DNA of 64,000 bases from Mixta sp031457955 (GTDB lineage Bacteria > Pseudomonadota > Gammaproteobacteria > Enterobacterales > Enterobacteriaceae), in assembly GCF_031457955.1 (NCBI RefSeq), contig NZ_JAVDXN010000013.1, forward strand, positions 22,407 through 86,406, written 5' to 3'. Positions 50,684 through 59,876 of this stretch are shown here, piece by piece; positions within the stretch are counted from its first letter, which is position 1, and each line of letters opens with the position of its first letter. The notes beneath the pieces were generated by a model. It did no database searches, had not been told where the DNA came from, and saw only the letters and a list, made by a program, of their open reading frames with translations. The position numbers were made by a program, and so were the translations under genes.

Positions 50684-50935
50684 ATGGGCGGTATTAGCAT
50701 TTGGCAGTTACTTATCATTGCCGTGATCGTGGTTCTTCTTTTCGGTACCAATAAATTACGTACGCTTGGTTCTGATTTGGGTTCATCCATCAAAGGCTTT
50801 AAAAAAGCGATGGGCGATGAAGATAAAGACGCGTCTAAACAGCAGGATGCAGAATTTGAAGCCCGGCCGCTAACTGATAAGCAGGCGACCACGGTAAACA
50901 AAGAAGAAGCCAAAAAAGATAAAGAGCAGGTATAA
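50684..50935 (+). CDS. tatA: Sec-independent protein translocase subunit TatA
   Basis: TatA oligomerises to let folded proteins cross the inner membrane. The 83-residue protein has the N-terminal membrane helix (ISIWQLLIIAVIVVLLFG, about 4-21), the hinge TNKLRTLG, the amphipathic helix SDLGSSIKGFKKAMGDED and a charged Lys/Glu/Asp tail. It is a few residues shorter than E. coli TatA. It is followed three bases later by tatB. Confidence 0.96.
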   Translation: MGGISIWQLLIIAVIVVLLFGTNKLRTLGSDLGSSIKGFKKAMGDEDKDASKQQDAEFEARPLTDKQATTVNKEEAKKDKEQV

Positions 50936-50938
50936 CAG

Positions 50939-51541
50939 GTGTTCGACATAGGTTTTAGCGAACTGGTTTTGGTGTTCGTTATTGGGCTGGTCGTGCTTGG
51001 GCCGCAGCGTTTGCCGGTGGCAGTGAAAACGGTGGTTGGCTGGATTCGCGCCATGCGTTCGCTGGCGGCCAACGTGCAAAACGAGCTGGCGCAAGAGCTA
51101 AAGCTACAGGAGCTGCAGGACAGCCTGAAAAAAGTCGAGCAGGCCAGCAAGAATACCCTTTCTCCGGAACTGAAAGAGTCGATGGAAGAGCTGCGTAAAT
51201 CCGCAGATTCTATGCGTCGCTCTTATCTGGGCGAAAATGAACAGGCCGATGACGAAGCGCATACCATTCATAACCCGCTGATTAAGCATCCGCAGGATGA
51301 ACATACCGGCGTAACGCCAGCCACGGCGGATCATCAGGCCAGCGCGCCGGAGCAAAAACCCACGACAGAAGGCGAAGAAATCGCTCCGGCAGTAAAACCG
51401 GTTGCGGCGGCCGCTTCTGCGCCGAGCATGCCGCCAATGCCCGCTGGCCAGGCGAGCGCTGCCGCCGCTGCGCCAAAGGTTTCACCCGAGACGTCTGCGG
51501 CGTCTTCTCAACCAACAATGAATGATAACCATGGCCGTTGA
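50939..51541 (+). CDS. tatB: Sec-independent protein translocase subunit TatB
   Basis: TatB forms the twin-arginine signal receptor with TatC. The 200-residue protein has the conserved membrane and amphipathic helices (MFDIGFSELVLVFVIGLVVLGPQRLPVAVKTV, then helices to about residue 110). It uses a GTG start at 50939. It is about 29 residues longer than E. coli TatB, all in a C-terminal Ala/Pro/Glu-rich disordered tail (about 120-200). The last 11 bases overlap tatC. Confidence 0.95.
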   Translation: MFDIGFSELVLVFVIGLVVLGPQRLPVAVKTVVGWIRAMRSLAANVQNELAQELKLQELQDSLKKVEQASKNTLSPELKESMEELRKSADSMRRSYLGENEQADDEAHTIHNPLIKHPQDEHTGVTPATADHQASAPEQKPTTEGEEIAPAVKPVAAAASAPSMPPMPAGQASAAAAAPKVSPETSAASSQPTMNDNHGR

Positions 51542-52289
51542 AGATACCCAACCGCTGATCAGCCATCTGATCGAGCTACGCAAGCGGCTGCTGAACTGCA
51601 TTATTGCCGTGCTGGTGATTTTTCTGGCGCTGGTTTACTTCTCTAACGATATTTATCAGCTGGTAGCAGAACCGCTTATCAGGCAGCTGCCGGTTGGCGC
51701 CAGCATGATTGCCACCGATGTCGCCTCGCCGTTTCTGACGCCGATCAAGCTCACCATTATCGTTTCCGTTTTCCTTGCGGTTCCGGTGATTCTCTATCAG
51801 ATTTGGGCCTTCGTGGCGCCCGCGCTCTATCGTCATGAACGCCGCCTGGTGATGCCGCTGCTGTTCTCCAGCAGCATGCTGTTCTACATCGGCGTGGCTT
51901 TCGCCTATTTCGTGGTGTTCCCGATGGCGTTCGGCTTTTTTGCGAAAACCGCGCCACAGGGCGTCACCATGGCGACCGACATCGCCAGCTATCTCGACTT
52001 CGTGATGACGCTGTTTATGGCCTTCGGCGTTGCCTTCGAGGTGCCGGTGGCGATCATTCTGCTGTGCTGGACCGGCGTTACTTCGCCGGAAATGCTGCGG
52101 CAGAAGCGTCCTTATATGCTGGTCGGCGCGTTTGTTGTCGGTATGCTGTTAACCCCGCCCGATGTTTTTTCGCAAACTTTGCTCGCTATTCCGATGTACT
52201 GCCTGTTTGAGGTTGGCGTATTCTGTTCGCGCTTCTATGTTGGCAAAGGGCGTCAGGCGAGTGAAGAAGAGCACGAAACCGAATCCTGA
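51531..52289 (+). CDS. tatC: Sec-independent protein translocase subunit TatC
   Basis: TatC is the six-helix core of the Tat receptor. The 252-residue protein starts MAVEDTQPLISHLIELRKRLL, carrying the conserved cytoplasmic twin-arginine contact region. It has MIATDVASPFLTPIKL, the PALYRHERRLVMPLLF loop, ATDIASYLDFVMTLFMAFGVAFEVPVAI and PPDVFSQTLLAIPMYCLFE. I use the ATG at 51531; an in-frame codon at 51522 would add three residues. It overlaps tatB by 11 bases. Confidence 0.96.
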   Translation: MAVEDTQPLISHLIELRKRLLNCIIAVLVIFLALVYFSNDIYQLVAEPLIRQLPVGASMIATDVASPFLTPIKLTIIVSVFLAVPVILYQIWAFVAPALYRHERRLVMPLLFSSSMLFYIGVAFAYFVVFPMAFGFFAKTAPQGVTMATDIASYLDFVMTLFMAFGVAFEVPVAIILLCWTGVTSPEMLRQKRPYMLVGAFVVGMLLTPPDVFSQTLLAIPMYCLFEVGVFCSRFYVGKGRQASEEEHETES

Positions 52290-52331
52290 CGCTCAGCGCA
52301 GGGCCCGCTGCGGCGGGGAAAATTCATCGCT

Positions 52332-52360
52332 AACCGCCCATTTGGGCGGTTATTATTTTC
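52332..52360 (+). terminator. Hairpin between tatC and tatD
   Basis: AACCGCCC / GGGCGGTT with an ATTT loop, then ATTATTTTC. It may partly terminate tatABC before tatD, whose ATG is 20 bases after the stem. Confidence 0.65.
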
Positions 52361-52370
52361 AGGACATACC

Positions 52371-53150
52371 ATGTTTGATATCGGTGTAAACCTGACCAGC
52401 ACGCAGTTTGCGAAAGATCGGGAACAGGTTGTGACGCGCGCGCGCGAAGCAGGCCTCACCGGCATGCTGATTACCGGCACCAACGCGCTGGAAAGCCAGC
52501 AGGCACAAAGCCTGGCGCAGCGCCATCCCGATTTCTGCTGGTCAACGGCAGGGATCCATCCTCATCACGCCAGCGAATGGTCGGCGGATACCGCAGCAAC
52601 GCTGCGGCGGCTGGCGGAAAGCCCGCAGGTGGTGGCTATCGGCGAATGTGGGCTGGATTTTAACCGTAACTTTTCTGCGCATAATCAGCAGGAATACGCT
52701 TTCGACGCGCAGCTGGCGCTGGCCGCCGATCTGCAAATGCCGGTGTTTCTGCACTGTCGCGACGCGCATGAACGCTTTATGGCGGTGCTCCGACCGTGGC
52801 TGCCGCGTTTGTCTGGCGCGGTGGTGCATTGCTTTACCGGTACGGCGGATGAGCTGGCGGAGTGCCTGGCGGCAGGATTATCAATCGGTATTACCGGCTG
52901 GGTATGCGACGAACGTCGCGGCATGCAGCTGCGCGAGCTGTTGCCGCAGATCCCGGCAGAGCGGCTGCTGCTGGAAACAGATGCGCCTTATCTGCTGCCG
53001 CGCGATATGCGCCCAAGGCCAACGTCACGTCGTAATGAGCCCTGTTTTCTGCCGCACATTGTGCAGCAGGTGGCGCTATGGCGCGGAGAAGAGGCCGCCT
53101 GGCTGGCACAGCAAACGGACGCTAACAGCCGCCGTCTGTTTCGCCTCTAA
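52371..53150 (+). CDS. tatD: TatD, metal-dependent deoxyribonuclease
   Basis: TatD is a TIM-barrel 3'-5' exonuclease involved in DNA repair and fragmentation rather than Tat export. The 259-residue protein has GVNLT in place of the usual first HxH, IGECGLDFNRNF (metal-binding Glu), MPVFLHCRDAHERF (His), VVHCFTGTADEL (His) and LLETDAPYLLPRDMRP (Asp). The tatABC-tatD-rfaH order is as in E. coli. Confidence 0.95.
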   Translation: MFDIGVNLTSTQFAKDREQVVTRAREAGLTGMLITGTNALESQQAQSLAQRHPDFCWSTAGIHPHHASEWSADTAATLRRLAESPQVVAIGECGLDFNRNFSAHNQQEYAFDAQLALAADLQMPVFLHCRDAHERFMAVLRPWLPRLSGAVVHCFTGTADELAECLAAGLSIGITGWVCDERRGMQLRELLPQIPAERLLLETDAPYLLPRDMRPRPTSRRNEPCFLPHIVQQVALWRGEEAAWLAQQTDANSRRLFRL

Positions 53151-53182
53151 GCGACAGGCTGAAAGGCGAGGCGGTAACAGCC

Positions 53183-53671
53183 TCAGGCTTTGCGGAACAG
53201 GCTGTTCTCCACGCTTTGTTTAACCTGCTTATTCAGCAGGTTAAGCAGCAGCATTGAGCGCGCTTCGCCGTCAGGCTCGGTGAAAATCGCTTCCAGTCCT
53301 TCCAGCGCGCCCTTCACGATCACCACTTTATCACCCGGGCCTGGCGTGTCAGGGTCGACCATCGTTTCCGGCGTCTCGGTGCGTAGCGCATCAATCACAT
53401 CGGGCGGCACGTTGGCCGGTTGCGTACCGAAACGCACAAAGTGACTTACGCCGCGCGTGGCACTGATTGTGGTGGTATGAATCGCTTCCGGATCAAATTC
53501 AATAAAAAGATAATTGGGGAACAGCGGCTCTTCTACCGTGGTCCTTTTGCCGCGCACAATTTTTTCCATAGCAATCATCGGGCTAAGGCAATTTACCGCC
53601 TGCCGCTCCAGATGCTCTTTCGCGCGTAATAACTGACCACGTTTACAGTAAAGAAGGTACCAGGATTCCAT
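53183..53671 (-). CDS. rfaH: Transcription antiterminator RfaH
   Basis: RfaH is the NusG paralog recruited at ops sites to LPS core, O-antigen/capsule and similar long operons. The 162 residues equal the E. coli length. The N-terminal NGN domain starts MESWYLLYCKRGQLLRAKEHLERQ and includes FPNYLFIEFDP and TRGVSHFVRFG. The C-terminal fold-switching KOW domain has GDKVVIVKGALEGLEAIFTEPDGEARSMLLLN. I start at 53671; five in-frame codons upstream are not conserved. It is convergent with tatD and divergent from ubiD. Confidence 0.96.
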   Translation of the reverse strand: MESWYLLYCKRGQLLRAKEHLERQAVNCLSPMIAMEKIVRGKRTTVEEPLFPNYLFIEFDPEAIHTTTISATRGVSHFVRFGTQPANVPPDVIDALRTETPETMVDPDTPGPGDKVVIVKGALEGLEAIFTEPDGEARSMLLLNLLNKQVKQSVENSLFRKA

Positions 53672-53990
53672 AATGTCACTTTCCAATTATTGAAGCTTAA
53701 GAATAGCAAAACTGCTTTCAAATCGATAGCGGGTTAACTATCTATCAGGGCCAGCGCCAAAGCGGGTTTGTTGGCGCAGGGCGTGCCTGTAAGAGGCAAA
53801 AACGCGCGCTATCGGCGGTTATCAGGCACAAATTTTAGAATTGAAAATTGACGAAGGCGGCGTCCGTGGTTCAGACTCGCAGCGCAACCTGTTAATGAAA
53901 CGTGACTGACTCAACGGGCTCTGCGCTACAGGTGTTGTTTCCATGTTGGTAGCAGGCACACAAACCTCAGCATAGCCGTTGAATCCTCCT

Positions 53991-53996
53991 TATAAT
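53991..53996 (+). promoter_or_regulatory. Candidate -10 of ubiD; rfaH-ubiD gap 53672-54018
   Basis: A perfect TATAAT lies 23 bases upstream of the ubiD ATG, with no good -35. The rest of the 347-base gap holds the divergent rfaH 5' region. I see no gene, strong hairpin or ops element in it. Confidence 0.5.
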
Positions 53997-54018
53997 GGCT
54001 GATTCTGCGGCCTGAATA

Positions 54019-55512
54019 ATGAATCTGATGAAATACCACGACTTACGCGAGTTCCTTGCGCTGCTTGAACAGCGTGGCGAGTTAAAACGTATAACGCTGG
54101 AGGTCGATCCCATTCTGGAGATGACCGAGATCGCTGACCGCACTTTACGCGCGGGCGGCCCGGCCCTGCTGTTTGAAAACCCGAAAGGCTATGACATGCC
54201 GGTGCTGTGCAACCTGTTTGGTACGCCCAAACGCGTGGCGCTGGGCATGGGCCAGGAAGAGGTCAGCGCATTGCGCGAAGTCGGCGAACTGCTGGCGTTT
54301 CTGAAAGAGCCGGAGCCGCCAAAAGGGTTCCGCGATCTGTTCGATAAAATGCCGCGCTTTAAGCAGGTGCTGAATATGCCGACCAAACGGCTGCGCAGCG
54401 CGCCCTGTCAGGAACAGGTATGGCAGGGCGATGAAGTGGATTTATCGCGCATTCCGGTCATGCAGTGCTGGCCGGACGATGCCGCGCCGCTGATAACCTG
54501 GGGATTAACGGTAACGCGCGGCCCGCATAAAGAACGGCAGAATCTGGGTATTTATCGTCAGCAGGTGATTGGCAAAAATCGTCTGATCATGCGCTGGCTC
54601 TCCCATCGCGGCGGCGCGCTTGATTTTCAGGAGTGGTGCAAAGCTCACCCTGGCGAACGTTTCCCGGTTGCGGTGGCGCTGGGCGCGGATCCGGCCACTA
54701 TTCTTGGCGCGGTGACGCCGGTGCCCGATACCTTATCGGAATATGCGTTCGCTGGCCTGCTGCGCGGTACCAAATCGGAAGTGGTGAAGTGCCTTTCCAA
54801 CGATCTGGAAGTGCCCGCCAGCGCGGAAATTGTGCTGGAAGGCTATATCGAGCCTGGCGACATGGCGCCGGAAGGGCCGTATGGCGATCACACCGGATAC
54901 TATAATGAAGTCGATGACTTCCCGGTATTTACCGTGACCCATATTACGCAACGTCGTAATGCCATCTATCATTCAACCTATACCGGCCGTCCGCCCGATG
55001 AACCCGCGGTGCTGGGCGTGGCGCTGAATGAAGTGCTGGTGCCGATTCTGATTAAACAGTTCCCGGAAATTGTCGATTTCTATCTGCCGCCGGAGGGCTG
55101 CTCTTATCGACTGGCGGTGGTGACCATGAAGAAACAGTACGCCGGTCATGCCAAGCGCGTGATGATGGGCGTCTGGTCATTCCTGCGGCAGTTTATGTAT
55201 ACCAAGTTTGTGATCGTGTGCGATGACGATGTGAATGCGCGTGACTGGAATGATGTGATCTGGGCGATTACCACGCGTATGGATCCGGCGCGCGATACGG
55301 TACTGATCGAAAACACGCCGATCGACTATCTTGACTTCGCCTCTCCGGTTTCGGGGCTGGGGTCTAAAATGGGCCTGGACGCCACCAACAAATGGCCGGG
55401 CGAAACCCAGCGTGAATGGGGCCGTCCGATTGTGAAGGATCCGGCGGTGACGGCGCGCGTCGATGCCATTTGGGATCGGTTGGGGATTTTTAACGATTTG
55501 CCGCCACGCTAA
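54019..55512 (+). CDS. ubiD: 4-hydroxy-3-polyprenylbenzoate decarboxylase UbiD
   Basis: UbiD is the prenylated-FMN-dependent decarboxylase of ubiquinone synthesis. The 497 residues equal the E. coli length. Conserved blocks include YHDLREFLALLEQRGELKRI, LFENPKGYDMPVLCNLFGTPKRVALGMG, NLGIYRQQVIGKNRLIMRWLSHRGGA (prFMN/metal region), EGPYGDHTGYYNEVDDFPVF with the catalytic Glu region, and the C-terminal FASPVSGLGSKMGLDATNKWPGET. Confidence 0.97.
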   Translation: MNLMKYHDLREFLALLEQRGELKRITLEVDPILEMTEIADRTLRAGGPALLFENPKGYDMPVLCNLFGTPKRVALGMGQEEVSALREVGELLAFLKEPEPPKGFRDLFDKMPRFKQVLNMPTKRLRSAPCQEQVWQGDEVDLSRIPVMQCWPDDAAPLITWGLTVTRGPHKERQNLGIYRQQVIGKNRLIMRWLSHRGGALDFQEWCKAHPGERFPVAVALGADPATILGAVTPVPDTLSEYAFAGLLRGTKSEVVKCLSNDLEVPASAEIVLEGYIEPGDMAPEGPYGDHTGYYNEVDDFPVFTVTHITQRRNAIYHSTYTGRPPDEPAVLGVALNEVLVPILIKQFPEIVDFYLPPEGCSYRLAVVTMKKQYAGHAKRVMMGVWSFLRQFMYTKFVIVCDDDVNARDWNDVIWAITTRMDPARDTVLIENTPIDYLDFASPVSGLGSKMGLDATNKWPGETQREWGRPIVKDPAVTARVDAIWDRLGIFNDLPPR

Positions 55513-55552
55513 GGGCGCAAATTACGCAATGACGACCCGACAGAGGGAACGC

Positions 55553-56254
55553 ATGACAACGTTAAGCTGTAAAGTGACCTCGGTAGAAGCGATTACCGAT
55601 ACTGTTTATCGGGTACGACTGGTGCCGGAGGCGGATTTTAGCTTCCGCGCCGGACAGTATTTGATGGTAGTGATGGATGAGCGCGATAAGCGCCCGTTCT
55701 CTCTGGCGTCGACGCCGATGGAAAAAGATATTATCGAACTGCATATTGGGGCCTCGGAACTCAATCTGTATGCGATGGCGGTAATGGAACGCATTCAGCA
55801 GCAGCGGGAAGTGGTGGTGGATATTCCGCACGGCGACGCCTGGCTGCGTGAAGAGAGCCAGCGTCCCATGATTTTGATTGCTGGCGGCACCGGCTTTTCC
55901 TACGCCCGTTCCATCCTGCTGACGGCGCTGGCGCAGCAGCCGGATCGCGATATTTCTATCTACTGGGGCGGTCGTGAAAGCCATCACCTGTACGATCTGG
56001 AAGAGCTGAACGCGCTGGCGGTGCGTCATGCCAATCTGAAAGTGGTGCCGGTTGTTGAACAGACCGGTGCCGAGTGGCAAGGGCGCAGCGGTACTGTCCT
56101 GACGGCGGTGATGCAGGATTTCGGCACCCTTGCTGAGCATGATATTTATATCGCCGGGCGCTTTGAAATGGCAAAAATCGCGCGCGAGCGGTTTTGTGCC
56201 GAGCGCGGCGCGCAGGAAGCGCATATTTATGGCGATGCTTTCGCCTTTATTTAA
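55553..56254 (+). CDS. fre: NAD(P)H-flavin reductase Fre
   Basis: Fre supplies reduced free flavins; in E. coli it acts in ribonucleotide reductase activation and flavin-dependent reductions. The 233 residues equal the E. coli length. Flavin-binding RPFSLAST (about 46-53) and NAD(P)-binding ILIAGGTGFSYARSILLTAL (about 107-126) are visible, with the C-terminal GDAFAFI. The start at 55553 (MTTLSCKVTSVEAITDTVYRV) is the family start; the frame upstream overlaps ubiD. Confidence 0.96.
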   Translation: MTTLSCKVTSVEAITDTVYRVRLVPEADFSFRAGQYLMVVMDERDKRPFSLASTPMEKDIIELHIGASELNLYAMAVMERIQQQREVVVDIPHGDAWLREESQRPMILIAGGTGFSYARSILLTALAQQPDRDISIYWGGRESHHLYDLEELNALAVRHANLKVVPVVEQTGAEWQGRSGTVLTAVMQDFGTLAEHDIYIAGRFEMAKIARERFCAERGAQEAHIYGDAFAFI

Positions 56255-56264
56255 GCGCAGCGAA

Positions 56265-56286
56265 AGGGCGGCATCGTTGCCGCCCT
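56265..56286. terminator. Hairpin between convergent fre and fadA
   Basis: AGGGCGGCA (56265-56273) and TGCCGCCCT (56278-56286) form a perfect 9-bp stem with a TCGT loop. It lacks a T-tract on both strands but sits where both transcripts should end. Confidence 0.6.
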
Positions 56287-56329
56287 CGCTCACTAAGCCC
56301 ACCGTTGACCGGCGGGAACACCATAACGC

Positions 56330-57493
56330 TTAAACGCGTTCAAAAACGGTAGCGATACCCTGACCGAGGCCGATGCACATGGTCGCCAGGCCAAACTGCG
56401 CATCGCGTCGTTCCATCAGGTTCAGTAGCGTGGTGCTGATGCGTGCGCCGGAACAGCCCAGCGGATGCCCCAGCGCAATCGCGCCGCCATTCAGGTTAAC
56501 CTTCTCATCCATCTGTTCCAGTAAGCCTAAGTCTTTGATACAGGGCAGCGTTTGCGCGGCGAACGCTTCATTTAATTCAAACAAATCGATATCGCTGACG
56601 CTCAATCCCGCACGCTTCAGCGCCAGCTGTGAGGCTGGCACTGGCCCGTAACCCATAACAGAAGGATCGCAGCCCACGACCGCCATCGCCTTAATACGTG
56701 CGCGCGGCGTCAGCCCCAGCGCGCGTGCGCGTGATTCGCTCATCACCAGCATTGCCGCTGCGCCATCCGACAGCGCAGATGAGCTGCCTGCGGTAACCGT
56801 GCCGTTGACCGGATCGAACGCCGGTTTTAACGTCGCCAGCCCTTCAACGCGGGTATCGCTACGAATCACTTCATCGAAGTCATAACGTTTCAGAACGCCA
56901 TCGGCGTCGTGACCGCTGGTCGTGACGATTTCATTACGGAAATGGCCCGCCTGCGTGGCTGCCCAGGCGCGCTGATGCGAGCGTGCGGCAAAGCTATCCT
57001 GCATTTCGCGACTAATATGGTGCATCCGTGCCAGCATCTCTGCCGTCAGGCCCATCATGCCCGCGGCTTTCGCCACGGTGCGGCTTAAGCCTGGATGAAA
57101 GTCCACGCCGTGGTTCATCGGCACGTGGCCCATATGCTCTACGCCACCGATAATGCAGGCGTGCGCGTCGCCGACCATGATGGCGCGCGCGGCGTCGTGC
57201 AGCGCCTGCATCGATGAGCCACACAAGCGGTTTACGGTGGTTGCCGGTACGCTGTGCGGTATTTCCGCCAGCAGCGCGGCGTTACGCGCAATATTAAAAC
57301 CCTGCTCCAGCGTCTGCTGTACGCAGCCCCAGTAAATATCATCCAGCGCCGTGGGTTCTAAAGCCGGGTTGCGGCTGAGCAGGCTGCGCATCAGATGAGC
57401 GGAAAGATCTTCAGCGCGAACCTGACGAAATGCGCCGCCTTTGGAACGGCCCATTGGCGTGCGGATAGCATCAACAATAACGACATTTTCCAT
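56330..57493 (-). CDS. fadA: 3-ketoacyl-CoA thiolase FadA
   Basis: FadA is the thiolase subunit of the aerobic beta-oxidation complex with FadB. The 387 residues equal the E. coli length. The nucleophile is Cys91 in NRLCGSSMQALHDA; the C-terminal His and Cys lie in GGAIALGHPLGCSGARI and LATMCIGLGQG. The start at 57493 (MENVVIVDAIRTPMGRSKGG) lies 11 bases after the fadB stop, so the two are one operon. Confidence 0.97.
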   Translation of the reverse strand: MENVVIVDAIRTPMGRSKGGAFRQVRAEDLSAHLMRSLLSRNPALEPTALDDIYWGCVQQTLEQGFNIARNAALLAEIPHSVPATTVNRLCGSSMQALHDAARAIMVGDAHACIIGGVEHMGHVPMNHGVDFHPGLSRTVAKAAGMMGLTAEMLARMHHISREMQDSFAARSHQRAWAATQAGHFRNEIVTTSGHDADGVLKRYDFDEVIRSDTRVEGLATLKPAFDPVNGTVTAGSSSALSDGAAAMLVMSESRARALGLTPRARIKAMAVVGCDPSVMGYGPVPASQLALKRAGLSVSDIDLFELNEAFAAQTLPCIKDLGLLEQMDEKVNLNGGAIALGHPLGCSGARISTTLLNLMERRDAQFGLATMCIGLGQGIATVFERV

Positions 57494-57504
57494 TATCTTG
57501 CTCC

Positions 57505-59691
57505 TCACGCCGTTGCCAGCGCGGCCTCATTAATTGGTTCAGCAGGCGGATACCAGCTCTCATTACGCTGTGCTTTTTCAGAGAGCAGCTGCGGCAGCGC
57601 ATAGAGCGCGCCAAGGTCGGCGTACTGCTGCGCCTGGGCGATAAAAGCGCTATTGCCCAGCGTATCCAGATAGCGGAACGCGCCGCCGTGGAACGGCGGG
57701 AAACCCAGACCATACACCAGCGCCATATCAGCCTCCGCTGCGCTGCCAATCACCTGCTCCTCAAAGCAGCGCACCACTTCATTGATCATCGGGATCATCA
57801 TGCGCGCGATGATCTCTTCATCGGTGAAATCACGCTTCGGCGCGCTAACGCTTTGCAAGAGCGTCTCGGTTTCCACATCGGCCACTTTTCTGGTTTTGCC
57901 TTTTGCATCAGTTTCCCAGCGATAAAAACCACGCTGATTTTTCTGACCAAAACGCTGTGCCGCAAACAGCACATCGATGGCGTCGCGGTAATCTTTTTTC
58001 ATGCGCGCCGGGAAGCCATCTGCCATCACGCTTTGCGCATGATGCGCGGTATCAATGCCCACGACATCCAGCAGAGTTGCCGGACCCATCGGCCAGCCGA
58101 ACTGCTTTTCCATGACGTTATCGATTTGGCGGAAGTCCGCGCCGTCACGCAGCAGCAAACTAAAACCAGCGAAATAGGGGAACAGCACGCGGTTCACGAA
58201 GAAGCCAGGGCAATCATTGACCACGATGGGCGTTTTACCCATTTTGCTGGCCCAGGCCACCACCTTCGCCAGCGTCGCTTTTGAGGTTTGTTCGCCGCGA
58301 ATCACTTCTACCAGCGGCATACGATGTACCGGATTAAAGAAGTGCATGCCGCAGAAATTTTCCGGGCGTTTTAAGGCGCGGGCCAGCTGATTTACCGGGA
58401 TGGTGGAGGTATTGGTCGCCAGCACGGTATCTTCCCGTACCTGCGCTTCCGTTTCCGCCAGCACTTTGGCTTTGACCTGCGGATTTTCCACCACCGCCTC
58501 AACAACAATATCGGCGCGCTCAAAGCCGCTAAAGGAAAGGGTCGGCTGAATGGTAGATATGATGCTGGTGAGCTGTAGCGCGTTGATTTTGCCGCGTTCC
58601 AGCTGTTTATTTAACAGTTTGCCCGCTTCGCTGATGCCCAACGTCAGGGATTTCTCACTGATATCTTTCATGATGACCGGCACGCCTTTGGACGCGGATT
58701 GATAAGCAATGCCGCCGCCCATAATCCCTGCGCCCAGCACCGCCGCCTGCTGCGCTATCGGCTGGCCCTGCGCCAGTTTTTTTGCCTTGCCTTTGATGTA
58801 TTGATCGTTAAGGAAGATACCCACCAGCGCCCGCGCCTCTTTCGACTGCGCCAGCGGAACAAAGGCGTTGGTTTCCAGTTTTAATGCGTCGTCGCGGCCT
58901 AAGCCAGCGGCAGCCTCAATGGTTTTTACCGCCATCATCGGCGCCGGATAATGTTTTCCGGCGGTTTGCCGCACCATGCTTTTCGCAATGGTAAAGCTCA
59001 TTGCCGCCTCAATGGCGCTGAGCTTCAGCGGCTGTAGCTTCGGCTGACGGCGCTGCTGCCAGAAATGCGCATCGGCTATCGCCATCTGCAACATGGCGAT
59101 AGCACCGGCGCGCAGCTTTTCCGCCGGTACGATAGCATCGACCAGACCGAGCGCCAGCGCGCTTTTGCCATCCACATCCTTCCCGGCGGCAATGATTTCC
59201 AGCGCGCTATCGGCACCCAGCAAGCGGGGCAGACGTACCGAGCCGCCAAAGCCCGGCATAATGCCCAGTTTGGTTTCCGGTAGCCCAATGCGCGCATCTG
59301 GCGTAGCGATGCGGAAATCCGTCGCCAGCACGCATTCGCAGCCGCCGCCCAGCGCATAGCCCTGAATGGCGGAAAGGGTGGGCACCGGCAGATCCTCCAG
59401 ACGATTAAAAATGCTGTTGGCGAAGGTCAGCCATTGCGTCAGCTTGTCTGCTGGCGCGTTAAACAATGACAGGAATTCCGTAATATCCGCGCCAACGATA
59501 AAAGCTGGCTTCGATGAGCTGAGCAGAACGCCTTTCAACGCCGTCTGTTTTTCCAGCACGGCAATGGCTTCGCCCAGGCTGGCGACAGTTTGTGTGTCCA
59601 GCTTGTTGACCGAACCGGGGGCATCGAAAGTGAGCTCGGCGATGCCATCGTCCAGCCAGTTCAGGGAAAGTGTGTCGCTTCGGTAGAGCAT
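57505..59691 (-). CDS. fadB: Fatty-acid oxidation complex alpha subunit FadB
   Basis: FadB carries enoyl-CoA hydratase/isomerase activity in its N-terminal crotonase domain and 3-hydroxyacyl-CoA dehydrogenase activity in its C-terminal part. The 728-residue protein has SKPAFIVGADITEF, GYALGGGCECVLATDFRIA and LPETKLGIMPGFGGSVRLPR (hydratase Glu residues). It also has the NAD motif VLGAGIMGGGIA and HFFNPVHRMPLVEVI of the dehydrogenase. The start is 59691 (MLYRSDTLSLNW). A FadR operator lies 29 bases upstream. Confidence 0.97.
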   Translation of the reverse strand: MLYRSDTLSLNWLDDGIAELTFDAPGSVNKLDTQTVASLGEAIAVLEKQTALKGVLLSSSKPAFIVGADITEFLSLFNAPADKLTQWLTFANSIFNRLEDLPVPTLSAIQGYALGGGCECVLATDFRIATPDARIGLPETKLGIMPGFGGSVRLPRLLGADSALEIIAAGKDVDGKSALALGLVDAIVPAEKLRAGAIAMLQMAIADAHFWQQRRQPKLQPLKLSAIEAAMSFTIAKSMVRQTAGKHYPAPMMAVKTIEAAAGLGRDDALKLETNAFVPLAQSKEARALVGIFLNDQYIKGKAKKLAQGQPIAQQAAVLGAGIMGGGIAYQSASKGVPVIMKDISEKSLTLGISEAGKLLNKQLERGKINALQLTSIISTIQPTLSFSGFERADIVVEAVVENPQVKAKVLAETEAQVREDTVLATNTSTIPVNQLARALKRPENFCGMHFFNPVHRMPLVEVIRGEQTSKATLAKVVAWASKMGKTPIVVNDCPGFFVNRVLFPYFAGFSLLLRDGADFRQIDNVMEKQFGWPMGPATLLDVVGIDTAHHAQSVMADGFPARMKKDYRDAIDVLFAAQRFGQKNQRGFYRWETDAKGKTRKVADVETETLLQSVSAPKRDFTDEEIIARMMIPMINEVVRCFEEQVIGSAAEADMALVYGLGFPPFHGGAFRYLDTLGNSAFIAQAQQYADLGALYALPQLLSEKAQRNESWYPPAEPINEAALATA

Positions 59692-59719
59692 GTCCGTCTC
59701 CTGAAACCGCATTTAGGGG

Positions 59720-59736
59720 ATCTGGTCGTACCAGAT
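59720..59736 (-). promoter_or_regulatory. FadR operator upstream of fadBA
   Basis: On the minus strand this reads ATCTGGTACGACCAGAT, matching the FadR consensus (and, as I recall it, the E. coli fadBA operator). Acyl-CoA should relieve repression. The remaining gap to pepQ shows nothing else clear. Confidence 0.92.
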
Positions 59737-59876
59737 GATCGGAGTGTGGGATTGGTGTTAATTATTTGCAAATGAAATATTGCTCATTTGCAAACAAGAT
59801 CACAGGCGGCGGCGACACGGCATCCGCCATCCCGCTGTGATAAGATGCGGTCAATTCTCTGACGCGGAGTACGGAA